DNA of 64,000 nt from Epiperipatus broadwayi. Its lineage: Eukaryota > Onychophora > Udeonychophora > Euonychophora > Peripatidae. Under the pieces are notes generated by a model that ran no database searches, was not told the DNA's origin, and saw only the letters and a program-made list of their open reading frames with translations. Made by a program: the position numbers and the translations under genes. The DNA lies in the NCBI GenBank assembly GCA_028023455.1, contig JAQFVV010012398.1, positions 3,000,682 through 3,064,681 of the forward strand, written 5' to 3'. This document shows, in pieces, positions 23,941-34,999 of this stretch (position 1 is the first letter of the stretch; every line of letters begins with the position of its first letter).

Positions 23941-25480
23941 ATTGACAAAATATTCTTAAACTCGGAGGTAAAAAGCCAATAAACTCACCACGCTGGATAA
24001 TGCGTGTTGGTAAGCAGCCCATCCATGTTCACATACTATATGAATAATCACATAGTAATAACAGCTGCAACGACAAGAACGTATGGAGTGGACATTAGGA
24101 ATTTGCCCTGCTCGGTTCCTTTAAGGCCTCCAAGAGGAATCAAAGGGTCTCCTTTCAGTTAAAATGCAGTATTAATATTAATATTTAAAAAAGGTGATAA
24201 AGAAGACATTAGAAATCACAGACCTATCAGTCTTATACAAAATTTTTATTAAGATAATTACAACTCATCTACAGAAAACACTGGATTTCCACCAACCAAG
24301 AGAACAAGTTGGATTTAAAAGTGGTTTTAGTACAGTAGATCATATCCAGGTATTGAGAGAAATTATAGAAAGGATAAATGAATATGAGTTGCCATTATGC
24401 TTAGGATTTGTAGATTATGAAAAGGCATTTGATTCTATAAACATTTCTTCAGTGATTAAAGCATTGGATCATCAAGGTATAGATCCAGGATATTGTCATA
24501 TTTTGAAGAATATTTATAAAAATGCAACAGCAACAATTAGATTACATAATAATAGTAGGAAAATCAACATTGAAAAGGGTGTAAGACAGGGTGACTCCAT
24601 ATCTCCAAAACGTTTTACAGCAGTGCTGCAATAAGTATTTTGTGGATTAAAATGGGAAGCTAAAGGAAAGTAAATAGAGATTATTTAAGTCATTTAGATT
24701 TTGCAGATGATGTAGTTATTTTTGCAAATAATGCTTTAGAACTACAGGAAATGTTGCAGGAGTTATCAGATGAAAGTAGGACAGTAGGCCTAAAGATAAA
24801 TGTTAAAAAGACTAAAGTAATGTTTAATAGATTTTCTCAAAATATGAAAATAAAGATTGATTATGATGAGTTAGAAGAAGTTAACAGTTACAAATATCTT
24901 GGTCAGATTATTAATACAGATGGAAATATAATGGAGGAAATTAATCATAGAATTAAACTTGGTTGGAGTGCTTTTGGTAGAAATAGTTTTATACTGAAAG
25001 GAAATGTGCCTATGTGTTTGAAAAGGAAGGTTTTTAATAAATGTGTTTTGCCAGTTTTTACTTATGGATCTGAGACTTGGACACTTAATAGAAAAGCAAT
25101 ACAGAGACTTCAGACCACTCAAAGAAGTATGGAGAGATGCATGTTGGGAATAACAAGAAGGGATTGAAAACTCAATGTATGGGTAAGAGAACAAACAGGT
25201 GTTACTGACCTCATTGAAAAAATTAAAAGACTGAAGTGGAGTTGGGATGGACATATTGTTAGAAGAGATGATAACAGATGGACAATTGAAATTTTAAACT
25301 GGATTCCAAGAGATTGTAAAAGACCTAGAAAGAGACCACATGTTAGATGGGTGGATGAAATAAGAAAGTGTGCAGGGGTGATGTGGAGAAGGGAAGCTAA
25401 AGATAGGAAAAGATGGATTGAACTTGGAGACCTTCATCCTGCAGTGGATTGATAAGGGTTGATGATATATATATATATTG
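23941..25480 (+). mobile_element. RTE-type LINE with endonuclease deleted
   Basis: A 5' untranslated segment (23945-24175) is shared with the other RTE copy (minus strand, about 48045-47815). It joins directly to the start of the RT domain (IFKKGDKEDIRNHRPISLI near 24185), so the endonuclease is missing. The element ends near 25452-25480 in ATTGATAAGGGTTGATGATA and an (AT)n run, as RTE tails do. Confidence 0.85.
24194..25452 (+). pseudogene. RTE-type reverse transcriptase remnant
   Basis: Two long open pieces (24194-24634, 24751-25167) and a tail are broken by frameshifts near 24240 and 24610 and a TGA at 25165. Motifs: PREQVGFKSGFSTVDHIQ, LCLGFVDYEKAFDSI (motif A), KINIEKGVRQGDSISPK (motif B), YLSHLDFADDVVIFANN (motif C, about 24688-24735), YKYLGQIINTDGNI, VLPVFTYGSETWTLNRKAIQ, and KRPHVRWVDEIRK near the C-terminus. 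This is the classic RTE protein layout. The copy is inactive. Confidence 0.9.
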
Positions 25481-25489
25481 AAGCAGTCG

Positions 25490-25850
25490 GATTTAAGTTC
25501 GATCCTAGCTTCATGATCTTTCATATGTAGCAACTTCAAACCCTTGTACTAACCTAAAATTTCCGATGCAATGGGGCTTTATACGTTCAGTCCACGCTAG
25601 TTTCCTTAAAGAAAAACTATTATAAATGTGTGCTAAAATTAATTCATTTGAGATTTAAACTAATCATTTCTATTAATAAATTCATGTTAGAATTATTCAT
25701 GAATTTATATATATTATAATTGCGTGGATTGTGCGTATATACTTGTAAATATTAAATATATATAAATTGTTCGAAAGTTTCATTGCGTCGGGAATACTTG
25801 TTTTTTTTTTTACTTTTAAATAATTTGTAAAGTTTCGTTGATTAAAACCC
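25490..25850. other. AT-rich sequence, nothing firm
   Basis: TTTAAGTTCGATCCTAGC near 25493-25510 resembles a polymerase III B box and may be a SINE trace. No gene seen. Confidence 0.3.
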
Positions 25851-26022
25851 ACATTCCTTCGATAAGCTTTAAAATTCTTAAAAACAATAGTAAAGTTTTA
25901 TTAATTAAAAAAGATAAGGATTCATTTTTCTAATTAAATTATTTTCAAATCTTAAGAATTCATTTTCAATTAGAGAAGGAATTCAAGCTAATTAGTTTGA
26001 AAGCCTTATCGAAGGAATGTAT
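25850..26022. repeat. Inverted repeat, 18-bp arms
   Basis: ATTCCTTCGATAAGCTTT (about 25853-25870) and its near-complement AAAGCCTTATCGAAGGAAT (about 26000-26018) flank an AT-rich loop, possibly the ends of a small non-autonomous element. Confidence 0.5.
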
Positions 26023-26039
26023 TTGAAAACAACTAATTA

Positions 26040-26500
26040 TAAAACACATTGATAATAAAATGAGCGCTAGCCGGAGGCATCAGTGAACAGTATATATATA
26101 GCCCTGAAAAGTCAGGAAAGAAAGACTAGCTTTGTTGTAGAGTAGTGCAGTGAACTCTGTGCGTATAAAAATTGTATTCATCATGATAGAGGGCTTAACT
26201 TCAAGAGTCTGACTACGGTTCCTTAAGTCCCCTGAAAATCTTCAATGTGGCTGCAATATAAAAATTCATATACCAATCGTAAGCTGTCGAAACTTTAGAG
26301 AAATCCATCAAAATGCTATTCACATAATTTTCAAAATGCGCGCATACGTTTCATCCAACTGGACTCTGCCCTGTGGAAACTCAGAAGCCAACCATGAAGA
26401 AATGGTAGGCCAGTTCTGAACTTTAAGTTAAAACATCTTTAAGCTATCTACTGTAAAATTGTCTTTTTGTTAATGTTATTTTAGAATTATGTAGTAATTC
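26040..26500 (+). promoter_or_regulatory. Promoter-like, possibly solo-LTR segment
   Basis: A less AT-rich island. TATATATA at about 26090-26099 is followed 50-60 bases on by AGTGCAGTGAACTCTGTGCG, an initiator-like arrangement common in LTR promoters. No coding frame or duplicate copy was found in the window. Confidence 0.25.
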
Positions 26501-26509
26501 TCTATCTAT

Positions 26510-27300
26510 CTCTAGTCTTTAAATTTAATATCTGTTAACTTTCCTTTCTTACGATGGCGGTTCGTTTATTTAACCCTATTATATATTTGCTAGATGATTA
26601 TATATATTTATTGTGTGATTTATTAATGTTGTTTATTTTTTATTATATGCCAATAATAACTTTAACTCGATAATAATTTCCTTCGTTGCATTTGCCTTTT
26701 TAAATAATATTATATTTATTTTTATAGTAATTCTTACCCACTAGAACTATTTTGATACAGTTCTATTAATTATCGAGTTGAAGTAGTGGGTCAATTGCCA
26801 TGGTAAAAACCAAGTGTGTTCAATACAGAATTATTTGTTCTACCTGCTAATACATAATATTTGTATATCACTGTATAGTTTTTTTTTTTTTTTCAGACAT
26901 GGGAGAACAGAACAGTTGAACAAAATTATAATTATTATTAAACATTTTATTAACACATTTGGTTTTTTTTTAACTTTCTTTCTTATTCAAATTATTTTAA
27001 TATTAATGCTCACTGTCTGTATTGGCAACCCAAACATATATATATATATGAGTTGACTTATAAAGATTGTTAGTTATTTTATTATACTTTATTAGAGGTA
27101 GATCAGGGGTCTCATTAATCATCATCATCCGTTGAGCTAGTTCCTTGGCGCATAGTCATGTACCGTCGATATATGTCATCCATTGATTGGATCTGAGCTC
27201 GTGAGTTGGGTTTGAATTCAGTTTGGTTCGCCTGAGTTTGAATCCGACTTTGAGTTTGGGTTTGTTGATGTGTTGGCTTCTTTTTGACCGGTACAATATA
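26510..27300. other. AT-rich intron sequence
   Basis: No gene recognised. There is a short (AT)n run near 27037 and a GAGTTTGAA-type repetitive patch at 27190-27270. Confidence 0.4.
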
Positions 27301-27303
27301 TAT

Positions 27304-27630
27304 ATGATCAATAGATGGAGCTTTGCCAAGATCTCCAAAACAAGCGTATTTTTGTTTACATAAACGTCAGAGTCAGAAATCACTGTCTCTTTCGTTGGCT
27401 CCACCCTCAGATCAGCTGATTTGCTATCATCAGTGAAGGATAGGAGTTAGAAACTAGACCTAAACACTAACTCCAAGCGTTTATGCAAAAAGTTTCTATC
27501 AGTTTGTAAGCATGAATTATTTACACACGTAAATGTCTTCAAACTCAGTTTATCAAGCCAGATAGCTATATGGGTCTGATATCAGTTCAGTTTGTCCACA
27601 TAGTCAAAGCTCCATTTATTGATCATAAAT
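27304..27630. repeat. Fold-back element, family B
   Basis: Outer arms GATCAATAGATGGAGCTTTG (about 27306-27325) and its complement (about 27605-27626) bound it. The interior (AGTTAGAAACTAGACCTAAA near 27448 and AGCTATATGGGTCTGATATC near 27564) matches the centre of the fold-back at 58897-59316. Confidence 0.6.
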
Positions 27631-27639
27631 ACAAGTGAT

Positions 27640-28090
27640 AGCAAGTTTACGTATATAAAATTTGTTTTGTTTTATATATATATATAGTTATATAATTTCT
27701 TAACTGCTTTAATAAAAGTTGCATTTGGGTTAATTTATTGAAGTATTTGCTATAGTTTTTTTTTTGAGAGAAATATTAGCATAAATCTTTTTAATATCTA
27801 TCTTCTTTTTTTTATTTCTTGGGCCATGCAAAACAGATGATATTTTGAGATTCTTATTTCTGAAATCTGCTTCCAAATTTCTATAGTCATGTTTATAAAC
27901 TAGATCTCAATTTACCAGATATCATCAATAAATCTATGGATTTTCAAGATATTTCATGGTTATTGATAGCAGTCAAGCAATAAGATGAAGACACTAGCTT
28001 GAAATAAAATCACTATTAGCCTGAGAAAGAAGCCCTCGGGCTCAGAAAATAATGTTTGATTTTTTAAGAAGCATCACTATTATGCTAAAT
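27640..28090. other. AT-rich intron sequence with a short GC hairpin
   Basis: At 28030-28050, AAGCCCTCGGGCTC can form a small stem near CTGAGAAAG and CAGAAA. Otherwise nothing was recognised. Confidence 0.35.
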
Positions 28091-30110
28091 TTCAAGAAGA
28101 GTTAAATATTAAAATTTGTAATTTAGATTTTCAGGATTGTCATGTTACTGAAGCAGAGAATTCTCTTAAGAAATGCATTATGAATACTTAAAACAGTAAA
28201 TCTAGTTTCAGATTCACTAAAAAAAAATCACAACTAGTTCTGCAACAATGACCTTATTATTAAGGGTGTATAGCATTTTCTTCTTTTAGAGAATAATAAA
28301 TTGACTGTGGAATTTTATAATAAATATAGAGATTTAAAGACAGAAATTCAACTACTGATAAAAAGGGTTGAAACTGATTGGTGAATTAAAACTGCAAAGG
28401 GGATACAGAATTCAGTAATTTTGACCACTTTAGATCTTTTTGATATATTAAAACTAATGTTTAGACTTAAAAATCTGTATTATAATCCTATTAAATCCAC
28501 CAATGATACTTTCTTACATGATGACAATAATATTTTAAATAGATGGAAACAATAATTTGATCATTTTAAATGATGATACAGGGATTGAGAGAACAACTTT
28601 TTATAATAATTCATTTTATCTACTCATTTAGATTTATCCAAAAGTAAACAGCTTAATGAAGTCAAAACAGTTCTGGAAAGGCTACAGGTCCTGATGAAAT
28701 ATCTGAAAAAGTTTTAAAATATGATGGAAAACTATTAGTTTTAGAAATATGTAGAGTTTTTTTAAAACAGACTTATAACATTGTGAAGCTTGATTTTAAG
28801 AATGCTTTTATTGCTACAATTTTTAAAAATAAAGGAAAAAGACAGCAACAATGTAATTATCAAGGAATGGCATTATTATCAACTTCAGTAAAGATACTTT
28901 CAAAATGATTTGAGATTCAATATGGTTTTAGAAAATCAAGAAGCATTTTATCGCCAGACAAATTTAAAAAAAAATAGAAATAAAAGAAGTGACTTATATA
29001 TTGCTTTTGATTTTATCAAGATTGTTGACTCAATTAATCAAAGAGATTCCTGGCATTGTACAAAATAAGTTTCCCATAAAGTTTATTCATATTAGACAGC
29101 ATTTACATGATAAAATAAATATAAGTGTTATTAAAAAATCTGTGGTTTTGAAATAAAAATTGTTTTTAAACAAGGATGTGTAACAACTCTAATTTTGTTT
29201 TCAGTTTTTATGAAAGTGATCTTTGGAATTGTTTGTAGGTGGCTTAATAATCTACGGATCAAGATGTTGTATGTTCTTGATGATAAATTTTAATTTGAAT
29301 ATATTAAAAGCAAAACTTTATTTCTTTTTGACTGCCAGATTTACAGTATGCTGATAATTATGTTATCCTTGTTGAAAGTAATCTACAAATTGTAATTAAT
29401 GTTTTGAATATATATATATAAAAACTTTGGTTTAGTAATTAATGTTCAAAACTCAAGCTCTTTATTAGAAAATATGAAATAAAAATCTTCAGCAATTTTT
29501 AGCTTGTATAGTTTTCAATTTGAGCATATGAAATAACTTAAATATCTTAATGGCTTTTTAAATAAAAAGGTGGACTCAGATGTTGAAATAAGACATAGAC
29601 TCCACTGTTCTGTTTTTTTTTTTAACAAGTTAAATACAGAATATTTCATTAGAATGAAATAATCATTACAACTAAATTAGTTGTATATATAACTATTATT
29701 TTATTTAATTTATTATATGGAAATAAGATTTGGACTCTATCAATGTAACATAATAACATTGGAAATAGGATATTCTATAAAAGTTTTTTTTTTTTAAATA
29801 TTTTTTTTTATTTTTTATTTTAATGTGATACTTTGTAGTTTGTAGTTCACTATTGCAAAATCACATGTTTGTTAGATTGGACCTATGAAACAAGTAAACA
29901 AAGACTGTAAAAAAGATATTTTACAATAAAATCCAACATGATTTTTATGATACACTAACCTCATTTATATTATAAAAATTATTTCAAAGCCATTATAAAA
30001 AACTACAATACTAAAAGCTTTTATTGGAAAGATGTCTGAGGATAGAATATAATGGAAAACTGCAATTAGATAAGTTGTTGAAGTCTTTCAGAAATAATAT
30101 TATATTGAAG
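28090..30110 (+). pseudogene. Second copy of the decayed LINE of 7240-10870
   Basis: It shares the block 'GATTGTCATGTTACTGAAGC' (28135) and the stretch around 28300-28500 with 8980-9190. Protein traces: NKGKRQQQCNYQGMALLSTS (28820-28880), IQYGFRKSRSIL (28917-28950), YIAFDFIKIVDSINQ (29000-29045), LQYADNYVILVESN (about 29340-29390, motif C) and a thumb trace KYLNGFLNKKVDSDVE-like (29535-29590). It is full of stops and lies in the 13-kb GH31 intron. Confidence 0.7.
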
Positions 30111-30323
30111 AAGACTATAGTCATTGCAAAACTCATCTTCACTGGATTTGTGTGTCTTGTTTTTTTTTTTGGAGTTGGAATACTTATTTATGAGTGGCTG
30201 CTACTGATGATTTGTGCAATGTCTAATTTTTTTATATAGTTAAAATATATTTTGTTTCTTTGTTGTGGTATAAAATATCTTAAGCTATAGAAAATATCAT
30301 AAGAGCTATTTTATCTCACTTAC

Positions 30324-30441
30324 TTCCAAGTGGTTATCACCATAGAATGTCCATACAAACTGTGAACATTGTAATGTAGTCCCCAGCTTTGTTTACTATC
30401 CATACAAATGGTTGAAGAATAAAGTTTGTATCCTGAAAGAG
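30324..30441 (-). CDS. GH31 exon: TIC...HYNxHxLYG segment
   Basis: The exon has 118 bases. The donor (GTAAGT) is at 30323-30318. It encodes [17 protein letters not shown] and then [11 protein letters not shown], matching the conserved GH31 'TIC....THYNLHNLYG' segment. Two in-frame acceptors lie 9 bases apart: one uses AG at 30442-30443, giving the start shown, and the other uses AG at 30433-30434, giving a start at 30432. Both keep the frame, so three residues are optional. The exon ends in phase 2 before a 13-kb intron packed with retroelements. Confidence 0.87.
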
Positions 30442-30522
30442 CTGAAGAATAAGTATTGGTGAGAATATGATAATTTCCAATACAAATCATTAAAACATTA
30501 ATTACATTAATATAGTTCTTAC

Positions 30523-30607
30523 TTGGAATAAACTTTGGGTTATTGTAATTATTATTCTTGCAGCCATATCTAGAGCCATCAATTAAATTAGAAGGTGTGT
30601 TCATATC
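30523..30607 (-). CDS. GH31 exon: nucleophile motif DMNTPSN
   Basis: The exon has 85 bases: 28 codons plus one base. The acceptor (TTTGTAG) precedes 30607 and the donor (GTAAGA) follows 30523. It opens with DMNTPSN, the counterpart of the GH31 signature (I)DMNEPSN. Its first Asp (codon 30607-30605) corresponds to the catalytic nucleophile, D518 in human lysosomal alpha-glucosidase, and is kept. The usual Glu of the signature is Thr. The rest ([18 protein letters not shown]) matches the family stretch 'GS..GCPNN.LENPPYVP'. The next exon is only 81 bases away. Confidence 0.88.
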
Positions 30608-30780
30608 CTACAAAAAACAATACTTTAAAATAATGATGTAAATACAATGCAACATAAAAACATAACTGAATGGCTTTTTAGCTCGATAGTTCTCATGATG
30701 TTTTAGCATCAGAAATGATAGAATTGAGCACAATTCTAATCTGCCACTCTACATTTACACAAAACCAAGAAAAATATAGA

Positions 30781-31440
30781 TTTTTCAGCAAAATTTTTTT
30801 TAATTGTATATATGTACATACAATCTTACATTTTGACTGTCTTGCAGTTTTACTATGATACAATTACAAAATAAAATAAATAACTATATAAATAATACCA
30901 TAAAAATGTAAACAATAAAATTAACAAAAAAATTTAAAAAAATAAAATAAAAACATAATAAAACTGAAATAAATTAAATATAATCAAATAACATAATCCA
31001 GGTAATATAAAATAAAATATACAACATGAAATATAAAGTAAATATAAATTATACATGTGCATTTTTAATTGTATATATATATTGATGAACAACTAGTTGT
31101 TCTTTATATTTCAGGTTGTTTGTTTTATTTTATATTACCTAAATTATTTTATTTGGTTTAGGTTATATTTAATTCAGTTTTGTTAGATTTTATTATATAT
31201 TATGTTGCTTTTCTTTATTTTTTGTTAATTTTGTTTACATTTCTATGGTATTATTTATATAGTTATATATTTTATTTGTCATTATATCATAGCCCTGAAG
31301 AAGACTGCAGAACAGTTAAAACATAAGATTGTGTGTACATATATACAATAAAAAAATTTTTGGTTAAAAAGTGTTTAAAGTATGGTGGATAAATTGCATT
31401 TATATAAAATATTACAGCAAAATAAAGGAAGTGGTAAATT
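30781..31440. repeat. Fold-back element, family A, long copy
   Basis: Arms at about 30781-31042 and 31100-31370 are imperfect reverse complements of about 260-270 bases around a 57-base centre. The right arm has AGCCCTGAAGAAGACTGCAG at about 31291 and shares its outer end (ATTACAGCAAAATAAAGGAA near 31411) with the copy at 18530-18800. Confidence 0.75.
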
Positions 31441-31734
31441 TGTAATACTGATGATGACAAATAAACTAATGTATATTAGTTTTATATAACATTAACAAGC
31501 ATCATCATAGTTTCCTATATGTTTCTAGTAAATCTTGCATTGCATATTTTGTCATAGTGTTAGTATTCAGTCATTTATAGTTAAAATCTGCAAAGCGCAT
31601 GTGCAACAGCTTAATGCTGTTTAAATATTACATTTTATAAACATCGCACTATATAAAATAATTGATTTATTTACATAGTAAGCTACGATAATGTTAATTC
31701 AATAGCAAATCTCTTCAAACATTAATGCTTCCCA

Positions 31735-32900
31735 GGGCAAGCTATAGTAATCAATGAATGCTAGAAGATTTATACATTAAAATGCCTATCTCATCTAATA
31801 TTCACAGACTAGTTTCTAGTTTGTGATCTTCATCAGTGACTAGTCTTGTATCTGAGAGCACTGCACTTAAGATTTTTGAATCTAATGCAACCCTCTGGCA
31901 TCCATTGTTTACCTTTTTAATTACTATAAAGCTATGAGTCCAAAACAAAAAACACAATCATGTTTTCAATCCAAGCTTATTCAATTGTATATTCTGAACT
32001 CAGTTCATAATCTATATTTGGTATCCTTGGTTTCTTAATAACTATAATCACCATCATCCTTTGTTCAGGTGACTATGGTTATCAGTAAACCAAAGACACC
32101 AAAATGTGTGGCTTCTAAACTGGACTCATATCTGTATGACTATATAAACTTATTTTGGGCTCATAGCTCTATAGTTAACTTTTAAAAATGTAGCTTCTGG
32201 AGGGTTGAATTATATTCAAAGATCTAGGTGCAGCAATTTCAGATCCAATATTCCTTGCTGTTGAAGCCCACAAGCTAGGAACTAGTCAGCAGATATTAGA
32301 TGAGTGTGCACTATATAGGGATTTTGTTGCACAAATAGCATCCACTGATTACTATAGCTGGCACTGGATGGCATTATTATTTGGAGGAGTTACTACTGTG
32401 TAACAGATTGTATAAACATAAAAAATAGTGATCATGTGATATTTTAATGTTTAATACTTACACTAGCCAAAGAATGATGGTGAATATGGTTATTAAAAAT
32501 CAAAGATACCAAAATGTATAAATACTGAGCTTGGTTTAGATGTGTATAGCTATACAAGTGAATAAACTTGGTTTGAAAATATTATTGTGTTTTCATTTTG
32601 AGCTCATAACTTTATAATTATTTAAAAAAGTAAAAAGTGGCTACTGGAGGGTTGCATTAAATCCAAAAATGCAGGTGCAGTGCTATCAGATCCAAGACTC
32701 CTCACTAAAAAGTCCACAAGCTTGAAACTAGTTTAGAAATTATTGGATGCATAAATACTATATAGGAATTTTGACGCACAAACGTTCTTGCACTCATTGA
32801 TTACTATGACTTGTGTTAAGTGACACTACTATTTGGAGAGAGTTGCTACTGTTTAGGCAGATTGAATAAGCATAAGAAATAGTGCTCATGTGATGTTTTA
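31735..32900 (+). repeat. Array of dispersed-repeat copies, partly inverted
   Basis: At least three units: one inverted (about 31735-31915, with AGTTTCTAGTTTGTGATCTT and a CATCAG end) and two direct (about 32090-32440 and 32480-32900). Each carries GGTTATCAGTAAACCAAAGA- or GATACCAAAATGTATAAATA-like starts. Each also has AGGTGCAG...ATCAGATCCAA and a TTATTTGGAG tail. The family matches 751-1145 and 8397-8890. Confidence 0.65.
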
Positions 32901-32904
32901 GTGA

Positions 32905-33655
32905 ATAAATCCAGAATTGTTCTTATGCTTTGACATTTGTAAGCACCATACTGTTGTCCTATATGTATATGAGCTTCCAAAGTTAAATTCCCTAATTTAA
33001 CGGAATACTATAAAAAATATTCTGTTCAAGATCATTCTTTTTTGTTAAGGTACCTAATTTTGCCAATATCATTTATTAATAATCTGTCTCTTAACAACAA
33101 TACCCCCCCCCAAAAAAAAGTGATGTGATAAAAAATAATATATATGCATTTATTCTTGAATATACAACCACACATATATTAAATAAAATTTGATATTAAA
33201 TTTATAGTTAATGAACTGGAGTCAGATATTTATAACTGTTAAAGCTAGTTAGCATGAGCAAAACCTTAATATCTTTTGAATTCAGATTTTGTTTGAATAA
33301 TAAAATGGAGTCAAAAATGATTGTTAGATGTATAACTACATTATTTCCATGAACTCCAAACCAAGTTGGACAATGGATATTTAAGTACCCTTCCATTAAG
33401 TAATCATTGCCTTTTTAAACTTACCATAGATAGCCATAGAGTAGAAGATTGCTATTATTTTATTACATATTGTATGAACTAGAGTGATAAGTAATTACTA
33501 TCTAAAAAGCTAGAATACTATTTAAATTATACCAAAGATATTTGATTCTTTGCTGACTGATATACTAGCAATACTCATACCATTCTTCTCCAGAGCCATT
33601 TTTGTGAACATAAATAGTCAATAGATTCCATATGGCCATTTCTAGCTATTATTTT
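32905..33655. other. Intron sequence, nothing recognised
   Basis: AT-rich. A C8 run at 33104-33111 is followed by A7. No gene seen. Confidence 0.45.
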
Positions 33656-33659
33656 TAAT

Positions 33660-34990
33660 CAGAAGGATACACACATCACATCTCCTCATAAACCATGCTA
33701 AATCTGTGACATGGCAGATTTTAAATGGAAAAAAAATCTCATCCAAATTTCTGGCTGAACCCCAAAACTTCTTGGGGTTCCCTATATATAAATCACAAGT
33801 TTCCATGTCAAAGCATATCCAAAATTCAATAATAGAATCTGCTGATCACCTAACCCAGGGTCTCTCCAAGGTTTATTTGTCTCTGCAAGGCAAATCGGCT
33901 CTTCTCAACATGAAAGTCATGGCCAAGATAGCATACTACATTCATCAACAATATAAAAAAGTTATGTGTGTGCCTGTTTTGGAAGGGCCACATGTCTACT
34001 ATTAACATAGCCAAAATGCAGTTTCACAGAAAACTTAATGGAATGTCTCTTCATTCCATTCAAGCAATCTCTTTCCAAAAGGCGCATTCACTGGTTTTCA
34101 ACCTTGCACAAAAATATGACAATTTACTTACAACTAATCCAATTTCACCTACTGATATGCCACCTCCAAATAAAACTTTTTGGATTGATCAGATTATTAC
34201 TCATTTCTACCAATACAATAACAATACCCTGATGCTTTTAAAACAAAGATTATAATATGGACCAGGCACTCACTAATCAACCCTCAATTCTTCCAAATGA
34301 AAACAAAACTAGGCATGTCTAATCAGAAGCTCATAACATTGTTCAAGTTTTTACTATTAGAGCCCAAATTCCTGGACTATTTAATAAAAGTGAATCTTAA
34401 TGCTATGCCCAACAACTGGTCCTTACATCAGAAAAGATTCCTGAACAACATAGATCTTTCCTGTGCAATCTGCCACAGACAGAAAGAGACCTTTGAGCAC
34501 ATTATATTAACCTGCACAAGCTTGGCACCCGTGAAGCAAATCATAGCCCAAAATTCAGCAATTCATTACTATAAAATCCTCTCCATTAAAGATTGCATTA
34601 AGGAGAGAGATTTTCCCATCATAAGAATCTCGACCATCACATATTCCATATGGATTACCCAATGTAAACTAATATTCAACATCCCACAAACAGATGCCCT
34701 TGCAATTTTCTTTGAAACCCTCAGGAAAATCAAAAGTAAAGATGAAATTCTCTCTACTAAGCTTATTTATGAGAATACATGGAAACTTTTCAAGATTCCC
34801 AGTGATTAAAATTCTCAATATTTCCAAACTATCTCCTCAGAACTATAAAAATTATTTCTCTTCATCTAGACTTTACAAAAGTGTCAACACTGATAATTCT
34901 AATTCCCAAGTAAGAAGCTCCTACTGACACATGCTCTTCATCTGAACATCACAGTTTATAGCCATGTATTACACTAATAAAGTTTCTTTG
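33660..34990 (+). pseudogene. L1/Tx1-like LINE C-terminal part
   Basis: Three overlapping frames (33706-34005, 33968-34255, 34297-34809) form one protein once frameshifts near 33960 and 34240 are recognised. Motifs: FLGFPIYKSQ, LSLQGKSALLNMKVMAKIAY, FWKGH, QFHRKLNGMSLHSIQ, KTFWIDQ, FLDYLIKVNLNAMPNNWSLH, and the terminal Cys-rich segment CAICHRQKETFEHIILTC, typical of L1/Tx1 ORF2 ends. The tail has ACTAATAAAGTTTC near 34973. It aligns along its length with 59530-60411 and is inactive. Confidence 0.8.
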
Positions 34991-34999
34991 AAGTGAATA

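Noticed and set aside
30320-30604. Single 94-codon gene
   Set aside because: The open frame reads through an 81-base intron. Splice sites and GH31 homology show two exons.
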